DNA from: Smittia aterrima
Taxonomy: Eukaryota > Arthropoda > Insecta > Diptera > Chironomidae
Direction of reading: 5' to 3'
NCBI GenBank assembly: GCA_033063855.1
Contig: CP093831.1
Span: forward strand, 7,130,001-7,194,000
DNA length: 64,000 nucleotides
Shown here: piece by piece, positions 1 to 10,532 of the stretch
Layout of the letters: every line of letters begins with the position of its first letter
How positions within the stretch are numbered: the first letter of the stretch is position 1
Program-made: the position numbers and the translations under genes
Notes under the pieces: model-generated
Told to the model about the DNA's origin: nothing
What the model saw: only the letters and a program-made list of their open reading frames with translations
Databases searched by the model: none

Positions 1-139
1 TCATGATGATCCTTACAAAAAAAATATCAAATGGGGGGTCAAAAATTATTTTTGGCTACATAAGTTGCGATCGACTCCACATAAAAATGAGAATTCAATT
101 TAAACCAAGGTAAATTCTTAAATTTAAAGCTAAAACAAC

Positions 140-3017
140 ATGTCAAGCTATCGAAACGCTTGTCCGCCTGAGTGCATCGATGACGAGGACACAGACGATT
201 ACGAGGAGCAATATAGACCACCAGCAAATCATTCTAACAATTTATCAGAAAGTTTTTCGGGTGTGAAAATTATTCCTAAACTAGGAGTTGAAGCAGGAAT
301 CAACAAGAGTAACTTTGACATCCATCTCGATGTCAATTCTCAGGCTTGGTTCGATCGCATTCATCAATATTGGAGACAATGTAAGTTGAATTGTTAAACA
401 AAACGAATTCCAATTTGTATTGACTTATTGCTTTTCAGATAAAAAGTCTCCTGTGTTATCGAACGTTATCATGCAATTTTATTCGAGCAGTCCAAATCCA
501 TTTGTGTGGGGATTGAAGTTTTTCGCTAACGCGACAGACCATCCAAACCCGAAAAATAATTCATTCGCTTACACTATCCTCGACGAGCTCTTAAATTACA
601 AGAAGAACTTTATGACAACAACTCCTCAACTGTTTCTTGACGACAACACGAAAATGGTTGCATTTAATTTTCTCAAACAAAGTGGACAAATAACAGCTTT
701 CAAGCTTGTTGTTGAAACATTCGAATTAATTCATTCGAAACATCTTTTTGTTCCCGAAATTCGTGATCTGATCGCTGCCAAACACTACAAAGAAGCTGGT
801 CAAATTGCCTGTGATCTTTATTTGTTCAATGAGTTTACAATGGAAGACTTTCTCATCCCATTGATTCTCGAAGACAAGCTAGGAATATTCGAAGATTACC
901 TTGACAAGGCGACACATTTAAGAGCGCCAACAATAGAATTACTCGATACCTTCTTGCAACGTGATACAACTGTTCGACAAATGTGTGATATTTACATAGC
1001 CAAGTATGACTTGAACGACGTTAAATATGAAAAGCTACACAAGAAGCCAGTTTCTAAGCTCGTTGGAAGGCTTATGAAGAAATATCATTTGCCTGAGTCA
1101 ATTGCTCCAAACATGAAGAAACACAAAGAGTTTGGATCTCTTCACTTCATCCTGCGAAAGAACTTTATGGAGAAGAGCCTTAATCAGGCTTCGTTCGAAG
1201 AAATGGTGAAAGATACAATTGGAGAGGAAAACAAAGAGCTTCAAAGTGAATTGGTTCATTCTTGTATGTGCTACGGTTCACTCGATGATGCTGTGATGTG
1301 GGCAAAGTTCTATAAAGTTCCACTTGATGATGTTCCTCCGGTCGTCAGAGATACCATCAATGGCATTCCAGTAAAGCAAAAGATTCCACATGGATGGCAA
1401 AAAGACGAATGGGATGATTCGAATTCGTCATCAATGGAAGAAACTCAAGAAGTAGAAGAAATTCATTCGCTTCCAATCTCTTCTTCTAGCATTGTACTGG
1501 TTAACACGACGGAACTTTTTAAGTCAATGATCAAAGATCTACGAAACACGAAAATGATCGCTTTTGATACCGAATGGAAACCTACAACATCTGTTTCATG
1601 CAACGACGTCAGTCTAATTCAATTAGCAAAGCGTAACGGAATTTTTCTTGTTGATGTGATAAGTTTAATACAACTTAAAATGTCTGATGAGGATTGGAGC
1701 CTTCTTGGCAAATGGATCTTTGGCAACGACGAGATTCTGAAACTTGGCTTTGCGCACTCAACTGATATTTTAATGCTCATGAAGTTTCAACCTTTGGGAA
1801 TTCAGAGCAGCACGATGTCTTCACCTTCGTACCTTGATTTGCAAAAGCTTTGGAAAAAGGTTTCGCATTTCCCTGATTTTAAGTTTCCATTTCACGAAGA
1901 TTTACCTTCGCGATCGTTAAGCAATCTCGTGAAGCTTTGCTTTGGAAAGAAACTTGACAAAAGCAATCAGTTCAGCAACTGGCAACAAAGACCGTTAAGA
2001 TCCGAACAAATCTCATACGCAGCTCTTGACGCATATTGTTTGTTCGAGATCTACGATGTAATCGGGAAAGTCATCACTGAAATGGGAATTAACTATGAAG
2101 AACTCATTGACAATATCTTAATTGAGAACAAGAAACAAATTGCGTCCATGACAAAGAAAGAATCCCGCCAACAGCTTCAACCGAAAGTTGAGCTTGTTTA
2201 TGAACCTTTCGTCCCAAGAAATCCAATCACGTAAGTTTTCATTAAAATTTTAAAGAAAAAGTTTACTTTAACTTTTATTTTAGCGTCCGTGATATTCGTT
2301 TCGTTACCGATTACATGATTGGTTCTGTTGGAAGACTTCTTCGACAAATAGGAATCGACACTGTGATCCTCAAAGGGGAACCAGCTGATCATGAAGAATG
2401 TATTAAATCCTCACTTCGAGATGATCGCATTGTCTTAACTGCCAGCAAACAGCTTTTGGTCAGCAAAGTACGTTTCTTTGAATTTGTTTGTCGAGTTAGA
2501 TTTTTCATTAATGTTTTTTCAGTATCAAAAGCACGTGAAACTGGGAAATAGTTTTTTGGTGAATCGACACAATATCGAACATGAAGGACTCGAAGAAATT
2601 ATTAGACATTTCAAAATTAACGTTCGACGTTGCGATGTGTTCAGCCGTTGCATGGTTTGCAACTGTGATGAATTCTTAGTGGCATCAAAGCTACAGATGA
2701 TCAAGTTGAAATATGCACAAGGCAATCTTCCACAAGAAATGAACGAGTTCGTCTCGAATCCCAAGAGATATTCAGCCATCGAGTTCGCTGAAAACAAGCG
2801 ATTGGCCAAGTGGCAGCGATTCTCGGGCGAAAAAAAGACAAAATATGGAACCAACATTACCGCTGGCTTAGCCATTGGCTCCTTGAAAGCTTTTCAAACA
2901 TTCTATATCTGTGAAAAATGCGCTAAGGTTTACTGGGATGGCGGACATTACCACAACAGTTCCGCAGGAAAACTTGATTCGATCTTTGATCTTTTTCCCG
3001 AAGCAGAGAAACCTTAA
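140..3017 (+). CDS. nbr: Nibbler / MUT-7 / EXD3-type 3'-5' exoribonuclease with C-terminal Mut7-C domain
   Basis: Exons by splice signals and phase: 140-380, 439-2230, 2284-2467, 2523-3017; 903 residues. The family trims 3' ends of small RNAs (miRNAs and piRNAs in flies). An alpha-helical MUT-7 N-terminal region is followed by a DEDDy exonuclease domain at about residues 440-640. Motif I is FDTEW (Asp at about 456), motif II is in GFAHSTDILM, and motif III is YAALDAY (Tyr about 607, Asp about 611), so the active site looks intact. The last two exons encode a Mut7-C RNase-like domain with Cys pairs CMVCNC and CEKC, the latter followed by YWDGGHYHNS. Human EXD3 and worm MUT-7 have this domain; as I recall, the Drosophila protein is much shorter and lacks it. 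The start is the first ATG of the open frame. It converges on RTEL1. Identification is firm; exon ends are inferred. Confidence 0.93.
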
Positions 3018-3035
3018 GCGAACAGTTTAAATTAT

Positions 3036-3041
3036 TTTATT
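3036..3041 (-). promoter_or_regulatory. Probable poly(A) signal of RTEL1 (AATAAA on minus strand)
   Basis: TTTATT on the plus strand reads AATAAA on the minus strand, about 40 bp beyond the RTEL1 stop codon. Its transcript would run into the 3' end of nibbler. Confidence 0.55.
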
Positions 3042-3068
3042 CAGATGTGTTCGGAAACAAAGAGTGAC

Positions 3069-3074
3069 ATTAAA
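3069..3074 (+). promoter_or_regulatory. Probable poly(A) signal of nibbler (ATTAAA)
   Basis: A variant hexamer ATTAAA lies 52 bp after the nibbler stop codon and 8 bp before the stop codon of the oppositely transcribed RTEL1. Cleavage would therefore fall inside the RTEL1 coding exon on the other strand. No canonical AATAAA was seen nearer on this strand. Confidence 0.45.
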
Positions 3075-3081
3075 GATTGTG

Positions 3082-6000
3082 CTACTCAACAACAAAATGT
3101 TTTTCAATTCCTTCGTCAAACAGAACTTGATGTGCGGAAGAAAGAAAACGTCGTAAACCAAGGAAAACAAAGAAAACGTGAACTTCTTGTTTGAAGAAAG
3201 GCATTAAGCTGTTCCAATAAGCGTTGAAGTCTTTTGTGGCTTTGTATGTCCCGATTTGATCCAACACAAATCTGTAGTATGAATGATTCGTCACAGACGC
3301 TTTGATCTGAAAGTTTTTCTAAATTAAAAAATGTTCGAGAGAAAATTTATTTGAACTTACAATTCCGAGAAATTCTTTCCGATCATGAGGCATCGTTCGT
3401 TCAAAAACTTCACGCTTGACTCTTGCTGGAGCCTGTGTCATGACGAAGCTTAGGTTAGAACAATCATTGTTTGGTTTCATTTTAAGTTTGCGCTTCTTGG
3501 TGGCAGTTTCGTATTCCACAAGAGATTCTTTTGGTCGTATCGGTTTGGAAGTTGTTGGTTTCAAAGTTGTGCTTGTGACAGAGTTGAAATCGATTGAAGT
3601 CACATCCTGACTTAAACCTCCAAAGAAGTCAGTAGGCTTTTGTTCTTGCTTCACGAACTTTTGATAATCTGTGTAATCAATATTCTTTGTTGAATAGCTG
3701 GCGCTGCTTCCGTAAATTTCGTTAGAATTTTCAATTTTTATTTGCTGCTTAAAGGCACTTTCAGTTTTGATTTTTGCTGCAGCAACATGTACCAGATCAT
3801 ATGAAACTTCCATCGGCTCTGACTTGAATGCGACAGCAGGTTTGGGCAACGTATTACTTGCTTTTTCAAAGAATTCTTTCATCTCTTTAATGATTGGACC
3901 AAATTTGAAGGTTTGTGGCTTCTGAGGTATTTGATTTCGAATCCATCGAGAAAGACCATTTTTGTAATTGTAGAATCTTTGATCGCACAGGAAAATCGCT
4001 CCGTAATCATCTTTGTGTCGAATGACTCGACCAATTGCTTGATTCACAGCTCGAGTTGCTTCCATGTTGTACCAATCCTGTCCGCCTTGAAGTTGATTTT
4101 CCTTAGTTCGATTCTTCTCCAAATATTCCTTCTTCAGAACAACTTGTGGATCGAGATACGGCGGAAAAGGTAAACCAATAATGATGACGGCTCTTCCATT
4201 CTCGTCTTTGAAATCTAAGCCTTCAGACACTTTACCTCTTAACACAGCCATGAAGATAGCACCTCGCGAAGTCTTTACGGCGCTGTAATAATCTTCCATG
4301 CAAGTATCGAATTCATCTTTGCGTCGCGGTTCACAGAAAATCGTTTTAACATCATCAATTGATTTCCACATTCCAGATTCCTCCCAAACCTCTTTCGCTT
4401 TATTCATGAGAACATACGATGGAAAGAAAACGAGAAGACCATTCGGAGTCGAGGAAGCGATAGTTCTAATTGTCATTGCGATGGATTTAAGAAATTTAGG
4501 ATTGTTTCTATTCTCGTAATTTGCATTTAAAATCTGTCCATCTGGACCTTGTGGAATTATTTTGGCCAGAACCTGATTCGGTTTGATGATATGTGGATTT
4601 TCCAAAGCAAAGTCAACTTCCAATGCAAGCTCGCTAATTAGTGGCTTTAATGGAGCGAGCGTACCACTTGTGAGAATAATGCTGTGCACGTCGCGATTGA
4701 TTAAATTTGCCATTCCGAACCCGGGATTGAAGCACCAGTAGTTAAGGACTTTCGCTTTGTTATTGACTACCGGCTGAAGTGACTTTTGCTGCCAACCACT
4801 CGATGAAGTGTTTCCTGAAAATTTCTTCTTAGGTTCTTCAAGTTCGACAAACAGTCGATAGCCTTTTATCATTGCTTTTTTCCAATCGTCGAAATTCTTT
4901 GTGACAGATCCATAAACAGTTCCAATCAGGTCACTGACTTTCGATAATCCGACACCTTTTCTTGCAAAGATTTTACCTGCGGATGCTTGAGTGAGATATT
5001 CCAATTGTGACTGAATCAATTGCATGATCAACGGAGCTGTCTCATATGTAATGCTTCCCGCTGAAAGAATATCAAATATTTTCTCTCCTGGCATGTTGAG
5101 TCCTTTCGCTGTCACACCGCTAATCATGTCGATTTCGTTTTCAAGACTTATTAGCCACTCCTTAAACTTTGCGCAATCTTCAGCAGTGAAATCGACCTTT
5201 GTATCATCAGCAGAAATAACTTCTTCTTGATTACCCTCCAACTGCTTCATGATGTAAGTCAAATCTTCCATGCAAGTTGCAATGTCTGAAGAAGCAATTT
5301 GAACACTTGCAGAATCTTGACAGACTTTCTCGACATTGTGAGCTTCGTCGAGAATAATAATTGAATCTTTTAACTGCAGTTTGAAAGATTTAAGGAGTTT
5401 TGGGTCGAGTACGTAGTTGTAAGGAAGAAAAACAATGTCAGCTTCTCCGCTAAGTTGTTTTGACATGTAGTAAGGACAAGCGTTGCATGATTTGCCGGTA
5501 TTAACAAGATCTTCGATGTCCATGACACTCTGATTGGTCACTTCTGGTCTTTCCAAAGCTCTCTCGACGTTACCGTGATATCGACATTGCTTTGATTTAA
5601 CTTTAGCACGACACAAGTGAACTTTCTCACTCCCGGTTGTTGCTTCTTTCAACACTTCTTCGTTAATGCAGAGCTGATCACGCGAGCCGAGAGCAACGCC
5701 TTTTAAATGACTATATTCTGTAACTTTCAACTCCTTCATTGCTTGTGCTAGTTGACTATGTGTTCGAGAAGTATATACGACTGTGTTGCGACGATTCCAT
5801 TTAACAGCTTCTTCAGCATTGTCATTCAAGACCGCGAAAGCTTGTTCCATTTGCTTATTTAAGCCTTTATTTGGCATTGACCCTACTTTTTTCTGGTAAG
5901 CAACTTGATAATCCTTAATGTTCTGAGCTTTCTTCTGAAGCATCCAAGCCAGTGTACTTGTTAGAAGACATAAGGTTTTTCCGGTACCTTGAATAACAAA

Positions 6001-6180
6001 AATTGTGAAATAGAGATAAAAGTTTTTATAAATGAAAAGGTCTTTCTTACCAGTTGGAGACTCCAGAACTGCATTCTTCTTGCGGTCCAATGCGTCAATA
6101 ACATTCCGCATGTAATCTTTCTGGAGCTCATAAGGTTCAAATGGAAATTTCACTGTGACTCCGTTAAGCTCAATTAACAT
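3082..6180 (-). CDS. Rtel1: Regulator of telomere elongation helicase 1 (RTEL1), XPD-family Fe-S DNA helicase
   Basis: Three exons on the minus strand: 6180-6051, 5987-3361, 3306-3082; 993 residues, close to the insect RTEL1 length. RTEL1 is a 5'-3' superfamily 2 helicase that disassembles D-loops and unwinds G-quadruplexes in the nucleus. Visible motifs: Walker A SPTGTGKT, interrupted by the first intron; Fe-S cluster cysteines at about 150, 169, 178 and 214, the last in CNACPYY; DEAH box ILDEAHN at about 257-260; and QAIGRVIRH as helicase motif VI. The C-terminal 240 residues are low in recognisable motifs, with a short helical segment (SYYRFVLDQIGTYK) in the last exon. Human RTEL1 is longer, with harmonin-like and RING parts; the RING is absent here. 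A degenerate PIP-like TDFF occurs but is weak. It shares a divergent promoter with IWS1. Confidence 0.95.
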
Positions 6181-6472
6181 CTCGGCAATCTTAGTTTTCT
6201 ATGTTTGCTAATAATTTGAGAGGTCAATGAAGCAATATGATGATCAATTAAAAGTCGAATTAATGAATTTTGATTTGTTTTGTTTTTATCGCGGGAATAT
6301 CAACTTGCAACAAAAAGCGCTTCAAAGGGTCGTTCAAAATTATAATTTTGTTTCCTTCACTTTGAACCCCCCGGAAAAAAAAGCTTGGAACGGTTCCGAT
6401 ACTCGCATTGTGACTTCGAATAATTTTCTTTTACTGATTCAAACAAAGTTACAAGAAAACTTAGAGCGAGCC
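6181..6472. promoter_or_regulatory. Divergent promoter region between RTEL1 and IWS1
   Basis: Only 292 bp separate the two start codons, so this stretch must hold both promoters and both 5' UTRs. No TATA box is obvious. The frame of IWS1 stays open upstream of its ATG as far as another ATG at 6227, which would add 82 residues. Because that ATG is 47 bp from the RTEL1 start and the added sequence resembles nothing, I read it as untranslated. Confidence 0.6.
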
Positions 6473-8795
6473 ATGGATAACGAAGCTGGTAAGTGACTGT
6501 TGAGATAGCTGATTATAAAGATTTGCCTTCAAAAGCTTTGAGAATCTCGGAAATGAAAATTTTCTGATGTTGTTATGATATTTGATATTATTTTAGAAAT
6601 TGAAGCTTCCGGCGAAACCGCAATTCACTCGAGATCAGCATCGCCTCCAACAACTTCTAGAAAATCTAGAAGTCGTTCAAAATCAGTTGGATCAGCTAAA
6701 TCACGAAGTGGCAGCGAACATTCGGCAAGATCCAGAAGTGGTAGCAACGCATCAGCAAACAATGGCAGACATTCGCGATCTGGAAGTAAACGGGACTCTA
6801 AATCCCGTAGTCCTTCTCCGAGCAAAAAAGAAGGTGCTACAGGAAATGAAAGAAAATCACGATCAAGGTAACATTACGAAATTATAATTGCATAAAGAAA
6901 CTGAAACTGAGAAACGAATTTTGTTTTGCAGAAGTAACTCAGCGGCATCGAATAAATCTTTACGAAAATCTCGTTCGAGAAGCAACTCTGTTGGATCACG
7001 CAAATCTGGTCGATCCCGTTCTCGAAGCGGCTCCTCGAAACGTTCTCGTAGTGGATCAAGATCAAGTCGTTCAAGAAGCCGCTCACGCTCCGGGTAAAAT
7101 CTTATTATTTCATTCCTTAACGAAATTATAATTGTGAGATTTAATTTAGGAGCGGATCAAGACGAAGTGGTTCTAGAAGTCGAAGTGGCTCAAGACGCAG
7201 TCGTAGTGGATCGAAAAGAAGTCGTAGCGGATCAAGAAGAAGTCGTAGCGGATCCAGAAGAAGTCGTAGCGGATCTAGAAGAAGTCGCAGTGGTTCTCGT
7301 CGCAGCCGAAGCGGATCTGCTCGTAGCCGGAGTGGCTCTCGTCGCAGTGGTTCTTCAGTTTCCAAACGCAGTCGCAGCGGCTCAAGATCTCGTTCAAGGT
7401 AAGACCGAAAATGTTTGTCAACTGTTCAAAATTATTAATTTTTAATGTAAATTCTATAGAAGTGGATCAGCAGCTTCCAATCGTAGCCGTTCCGGAAGTC
7501 GTAAAAGCAATGCTTCAAAAAGTAGATCACGTTCTGGTAGTCGAAAGAGTAAATCAGGCTCACCAGCTCCGAAAAAGAAGCGAGCAGCGGTTCTTAGCGA
7601 CTCTGAAGATGATGACGGTCAACCAAAAACTAAAAAATCGCGTCCAAAAATTACTGATTCTGATCACGAAGGGGAAGAAAATGAGCCAAAACCAGAAGTC
7701 ACCGAGAATGCCACTGAAAGCGCCATTAGCAAATTAGTATCAGCCGATTCAAGTGGAGATGAAGGCGTTGATGATCGAGCTGGAGGAGGGTAATTACAAT
7801 CATTTCATTTTGTTGAGCATACTTTCTAAACTGCTTTGAATTTAAGGAACCGAGAATTCCAATCTGATTTTGATGAAATCCTCGCACGTTGTCGCGAGGG
7901 GAAGACTCGTCGTAGAAAGCGAGGAGACATTAGTTTGATCAACGATAACGATGACTTAATAGCACAACTTTTACAAAATATGCGAATGGCAGCTGAAGAA
8001 GATCGTGAACTCAATTTAGAGAATCGTCCCGCAACAAAGAAAATTTCAATGCTCAAATCAGTAATGAGTCAGCTTATCAAAAGAGATCTTCAGTTAGCCT
8101 TTCTTGAGCACAATGTTTTGAATGTATTGACTGATTGGCTTGCTCCATTACCAAATCGAAGCTTGCCGTGTTTACAGATTCGCGAAGGGATCTTGAAGCT
8201 TCTATCCGACGTAAGATAACAACTTTAAAATTTAATCGTGAGATTGATTAACACAATTACATTTCAGTTTCCAACAATTGATAAATCATATTTGAAGCAA
8301 AGTGGGATAGGAAAAGCTGTAATGTATCTGTACAAACATCCGAAAGAAACGAAAGATAATCGACAAAAAGCTGGTCGATTGATTTCTGAATGGTCCCGTC
8401 CTATCTTCAATCTAAGTACTGACTTCAACTCGTTAACTCGAGAAGAACGTCAGCAGCGTGATTTAGATCAAATGCAAAGAAATTCGAAGAAGCGACGAAA
8501 GAGTCCTGATGCGGAAAGTTCCAATAAAAAGAAGGAAATGTCGTTTAACCAGGATGAGAAAACCTTGAGACCTGGTGACAAAGGATGGGTAGGAAGAGCT
8601 AGAGTTCCAATGCCCTCAACGAAGGATTATGTTATTCGGCCAACATCCACATCAGATGTCGACATGTCACGAATTGTCAAGAAGAAACCAAATCAATATG
8701 AGAAGCATATGAAGAAATTCCTTGACGCAAAACGCTTGAAGAATATGAAGGGAATGTCGACTATCTCGATTGAAGGAAGAAAAATGCCATTGTAA
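6473..8795 (+). CDS. Iws1: IWS1-like transcription elongation factor (SPT6 interactor) with RS-rich N-terminus
   Basis: Seven exons: 6473-6488, 6597-6867, 6932-7093, 7150-7398, 7460-7789, 7847-8210, 8268-8795; 639 residues. IWS1/Spn1 binds SPT6 and travels with RNA polymerase II, linking elongation to mRNA export and H3K36 methylation. The C-terminal half holds the conserved TFIIS N-terminal-like helical domain (about residues 370-520, including [20 protein letters not shown] and [16 protein letters not shown]). It ends with the typical [17 protein letters not shown] segment and a basic tail ending in GRKMPL. Residues 10-290 are almost entirely Arg/Ser/Gly, partly from a 21-bp tandem repeat. 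An acidic patch ([14 protein letters not shown]) and a KKKR basic cluster precede the folded domain. It diverges from RTEL1 and converges on RPP40. The first exon codes only five full codons; its start is supported by phase and a good donor. Confidence 0.93.
7178..7345 (+). repeat. Eight tandem 21-bp units encoding Ser-Arg-rich heptads within IWS1
   Basis: Units begin at 7178, 7199, 7220, 7241, 7262, 7283, 7304 and 7325. Most read as AGTCGTAGCGGATCnAGAAGA, giving the heptad SRSGSRR. The central units differ at only one or a few positions, which suggests recent expansion; the flanking units have diverged mostly at synonymous sites. The repeat keeps frame throughout. Shadow open frames on the other strand and in the +1 frame arise from it and are not genes. 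Confidence 0.9.
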
Positions 8796-8828
8796 ATGAA
8801 CAATTGGTAATTTTGATAGAGACCTCAA

Positions 8829-8834
8829 TTTATT
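8829..8834 (-). promoter_or_regulatory. Poly(A) signal of RPP40 (AATAAA on minus strand)
   Basis: TTTATT on the plus strand gives AATAAA on the minus strand about 71 bp beyond the RPP40 stop. Together with the IWS1 signal it implies overlapping 3' UTRs of the two genes. Confidence 0.6.
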
Positions 8835-8893
8835 CTTTTAAACTTATTTTTTGAAGGCCACGGCATTATTGAAATGCAACTCGTGAAAGATTA

Positions 8894-8899
8894 AATAAA
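8894..8899 (+). promoter_or_regulatory. Poly(A) signal of IWS1 (AATAAA)
   Basis: A canonical AATAAA sits 99 bp after the IWS1 stop and 5 bp before the RPP40 stop on the opposite strand, so cleavage should lie within the RPP40 coding region. Confidence 0.7.
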
Positions 8900-8904
8900 A
8901 ATGA

Positions 8905-9969
8905 TTAACTAAACTGTAAGATTGAACTTTTTGAAATGACAAGAAGCTTTGATTCAGGCTGTTTCGTATAAGGAATCAGCGACATCGCAATCCAAGGGAA
9001 GGAAGGGTTTCTCATTAAAATACCCCGAATTTCCTTGATTAGTTGTCTGATTGTAATTTCATTGATGAGACCTTTGGTATGAACAGCTTTTCCTTTGCCA
9101 ATGTCAATGCAGTTATCTGGTAGCTCGTAAGAGCTGAAATCAGTTTGCTGCATACTGCAATCTAATAAAGTCATGGCGATACATTCTGATATCTCGGCAA
9201 AATTGTCTTCGTCGCAGTCTTGGAGAATCTGAGGAAACTTAACTCCATATAAGTTCTTAACAATCAGCTTGTTCGAGATTGATTCCACAGTACGTCCAGC
9301 GTCGGAAAAATATTTTGCAATTGAAGATGAACAAATATCTTCAGAGTTCGGAGTCCATGAGAAAATTTGAGTTGATGCTGGAAACAATTGATTCAGTTCT
9401 ACATTGAGCTTCGGCAAATTCAATTTTGCATCCAACAAGTCAATATAAAAGTCTAAAAGTGAACAGAATTAATATCGATCACAAGAAATTGAAATGAACT
9501 TACTAAGATATTCGCCTTCCAAGCGATGTTGAAGTTTGCTGAGTTCGATACTTGGATAAGAATTCATCGAATGCTTGTGCAATCGCAAAAACAATTTGTT
9601 TTTGCAAATAGAAAATGTATCGTACAGCTCTTTATCTTGAGATCCAACGCTGATGAAGACACCAGATTTGAGAATTCCTTCAACAAAACTTCTTGTGATC
9701 ACATCCGAAAGTTTGAAATCTTCACATTTGTAATAATCTGAATTACCGATGATCTCTTCAAGTTCGCATGTATCTACTTCTGGCAATAATATTGAAACCT
9801 TAAAAGCACAAGATTAGTTACGTTTAATTAATAGATAAATTTAACTAACCATGTTCGTTGCCGGTGATTTTGAAGCGATCCTCGTGCTGAAATCCTCCGT
9901 TAATGAAAACTTCTCAAGTCTCAATGTCTTATGCCTTTGTTTGAAGTCCCAAACTTCAGGGAAATCCAT
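8905..9969 (-). CDS. Rpp40: Ribonuclease P/MRP protein subunit RPP40-like
   Basis: Three minus-strand exons: 9969-9850, 9798-9504, 9452-8905; 320 residues, near the 363 of human RPP40. RPP40 is a protein subunit of nuclear RNase P (tRNA 5' maturation) and RNase MRP (rRNA processing). Similarity is modest but follows the human protein along its length: an N-terminal VSILLPE segment like VSFLIPE, then KLSDVITRSFVEGILKSGV like the human LHELITPEFISTFIKKGS region. A YIDLLDAKLNLPKL segment matches IDLMELSLNL, then QIFSW. The C-terminal KGLINEITIRQLIKEIRGIL...PWIAMSLIP matches the human GFILPEKICLLLEHL...PWVTLSVQG region. The comparison is from memory of the human sequence. The third exon starts in the middle of an Asn codon. 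It lies head-to-head with RpS4, about 115 bp from the RpS4 5' UTR. Confidence 0.8.
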
Positions 9970-10515
9970 ATTCTGCTTATTTATTTCTCGAAGCTCTCAA
10001 AAAATCTTGTTTACAAAGAAGCAAAGTCGGGGTACAAATAAGATGCAGAGTCCATCAAAACCTTCGCGACTCAAAACTTTGCATCTCTCTTTTTCTGTGA
10101 ACCCCCAATGTGAGTGAGACTTTCTTCATTAAAATTATTAAAAATCCACGTTTATCACGCAGCTATCAATCAAAAAACAATTAAAAGTTGATTATAGACA
10201 TTAACTAAAGCCAATTGTCTTCAATTGCACTTGGGAAATGTCGATTTGCTGGAAAAATTCTCTAAATAAACTTGTCCGGAAAAAAATGTGTTGTCAAAGT
10301 TTGAAACGCGGACATTTGTTCACTGATTGATAACTAGCGTGTTTTAAACTACTCTTTGTAGTCTTCGCAATGATATTGAGTAGTGCATAAAATGCTAAAC
10401 CTCATTTTAATGGAAACTTGTGTTCCATTAAAATTATTCCAAAATTTGAGGTTACCCTTCGATTTCTTTGGTCACAAACATTTAAACTAAAATTGTTCTT
10501 TCTTATTATTTGCAG
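9970..10515 (+). promoter_or_regulatory. RPP40/RpS4 divergent promoter, RpS4 TOP-type leader and 5' UTR intron
   Basis: Positions 10085-10096 are a pyrimidine run (CTCTCTTTTTCT), as expected at the cap site of 5'-TOP ribosomal protein mRNAs. A good donor GTGAGT follows at 10110 and a matching acceptor (ATTTGCAG) ends at 10515, 17 bp before the RpS4 ATG. This implies a leader exon of about 25 nt (10085-10109) and a 406-bp 5' UTR intron. The remaining promoter shared with RPP40 is roughly 115 bp. The exact transcription start is inferred. Confidence 0.6.
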
Positions 10516-10532
10516 ATTAAAAATTTGGGAAA

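Noticed and set aside
6227..6472. N-terminal extension of IWS1
   Set aside because: In-frame and open, but it lies within the short divergent promoter, has no family similarity and leaves no room for regulatory sequence. Kept only as a finding.
6600..6887. A 95-codon frame overlapping IWS1 exon 2 in another frame, looking like a helical protein
   Set aside because: It is the +1 reading of Ser/Arg codons, which turns AGT-CGT-TCA type runs into Glu-Val-Val. It also runs across the consensus donor at 6868.
7134..7445. Plus-strand frame rich in Glu-Val-Val and Ala, and the minus-strand Leu/Arg/Asp/Pro repeat frame at 7141-7365
   Set aside because: Both are shadows of the 21-bp SRSGSRR repeat in IWS1 and ignore its splice sites.
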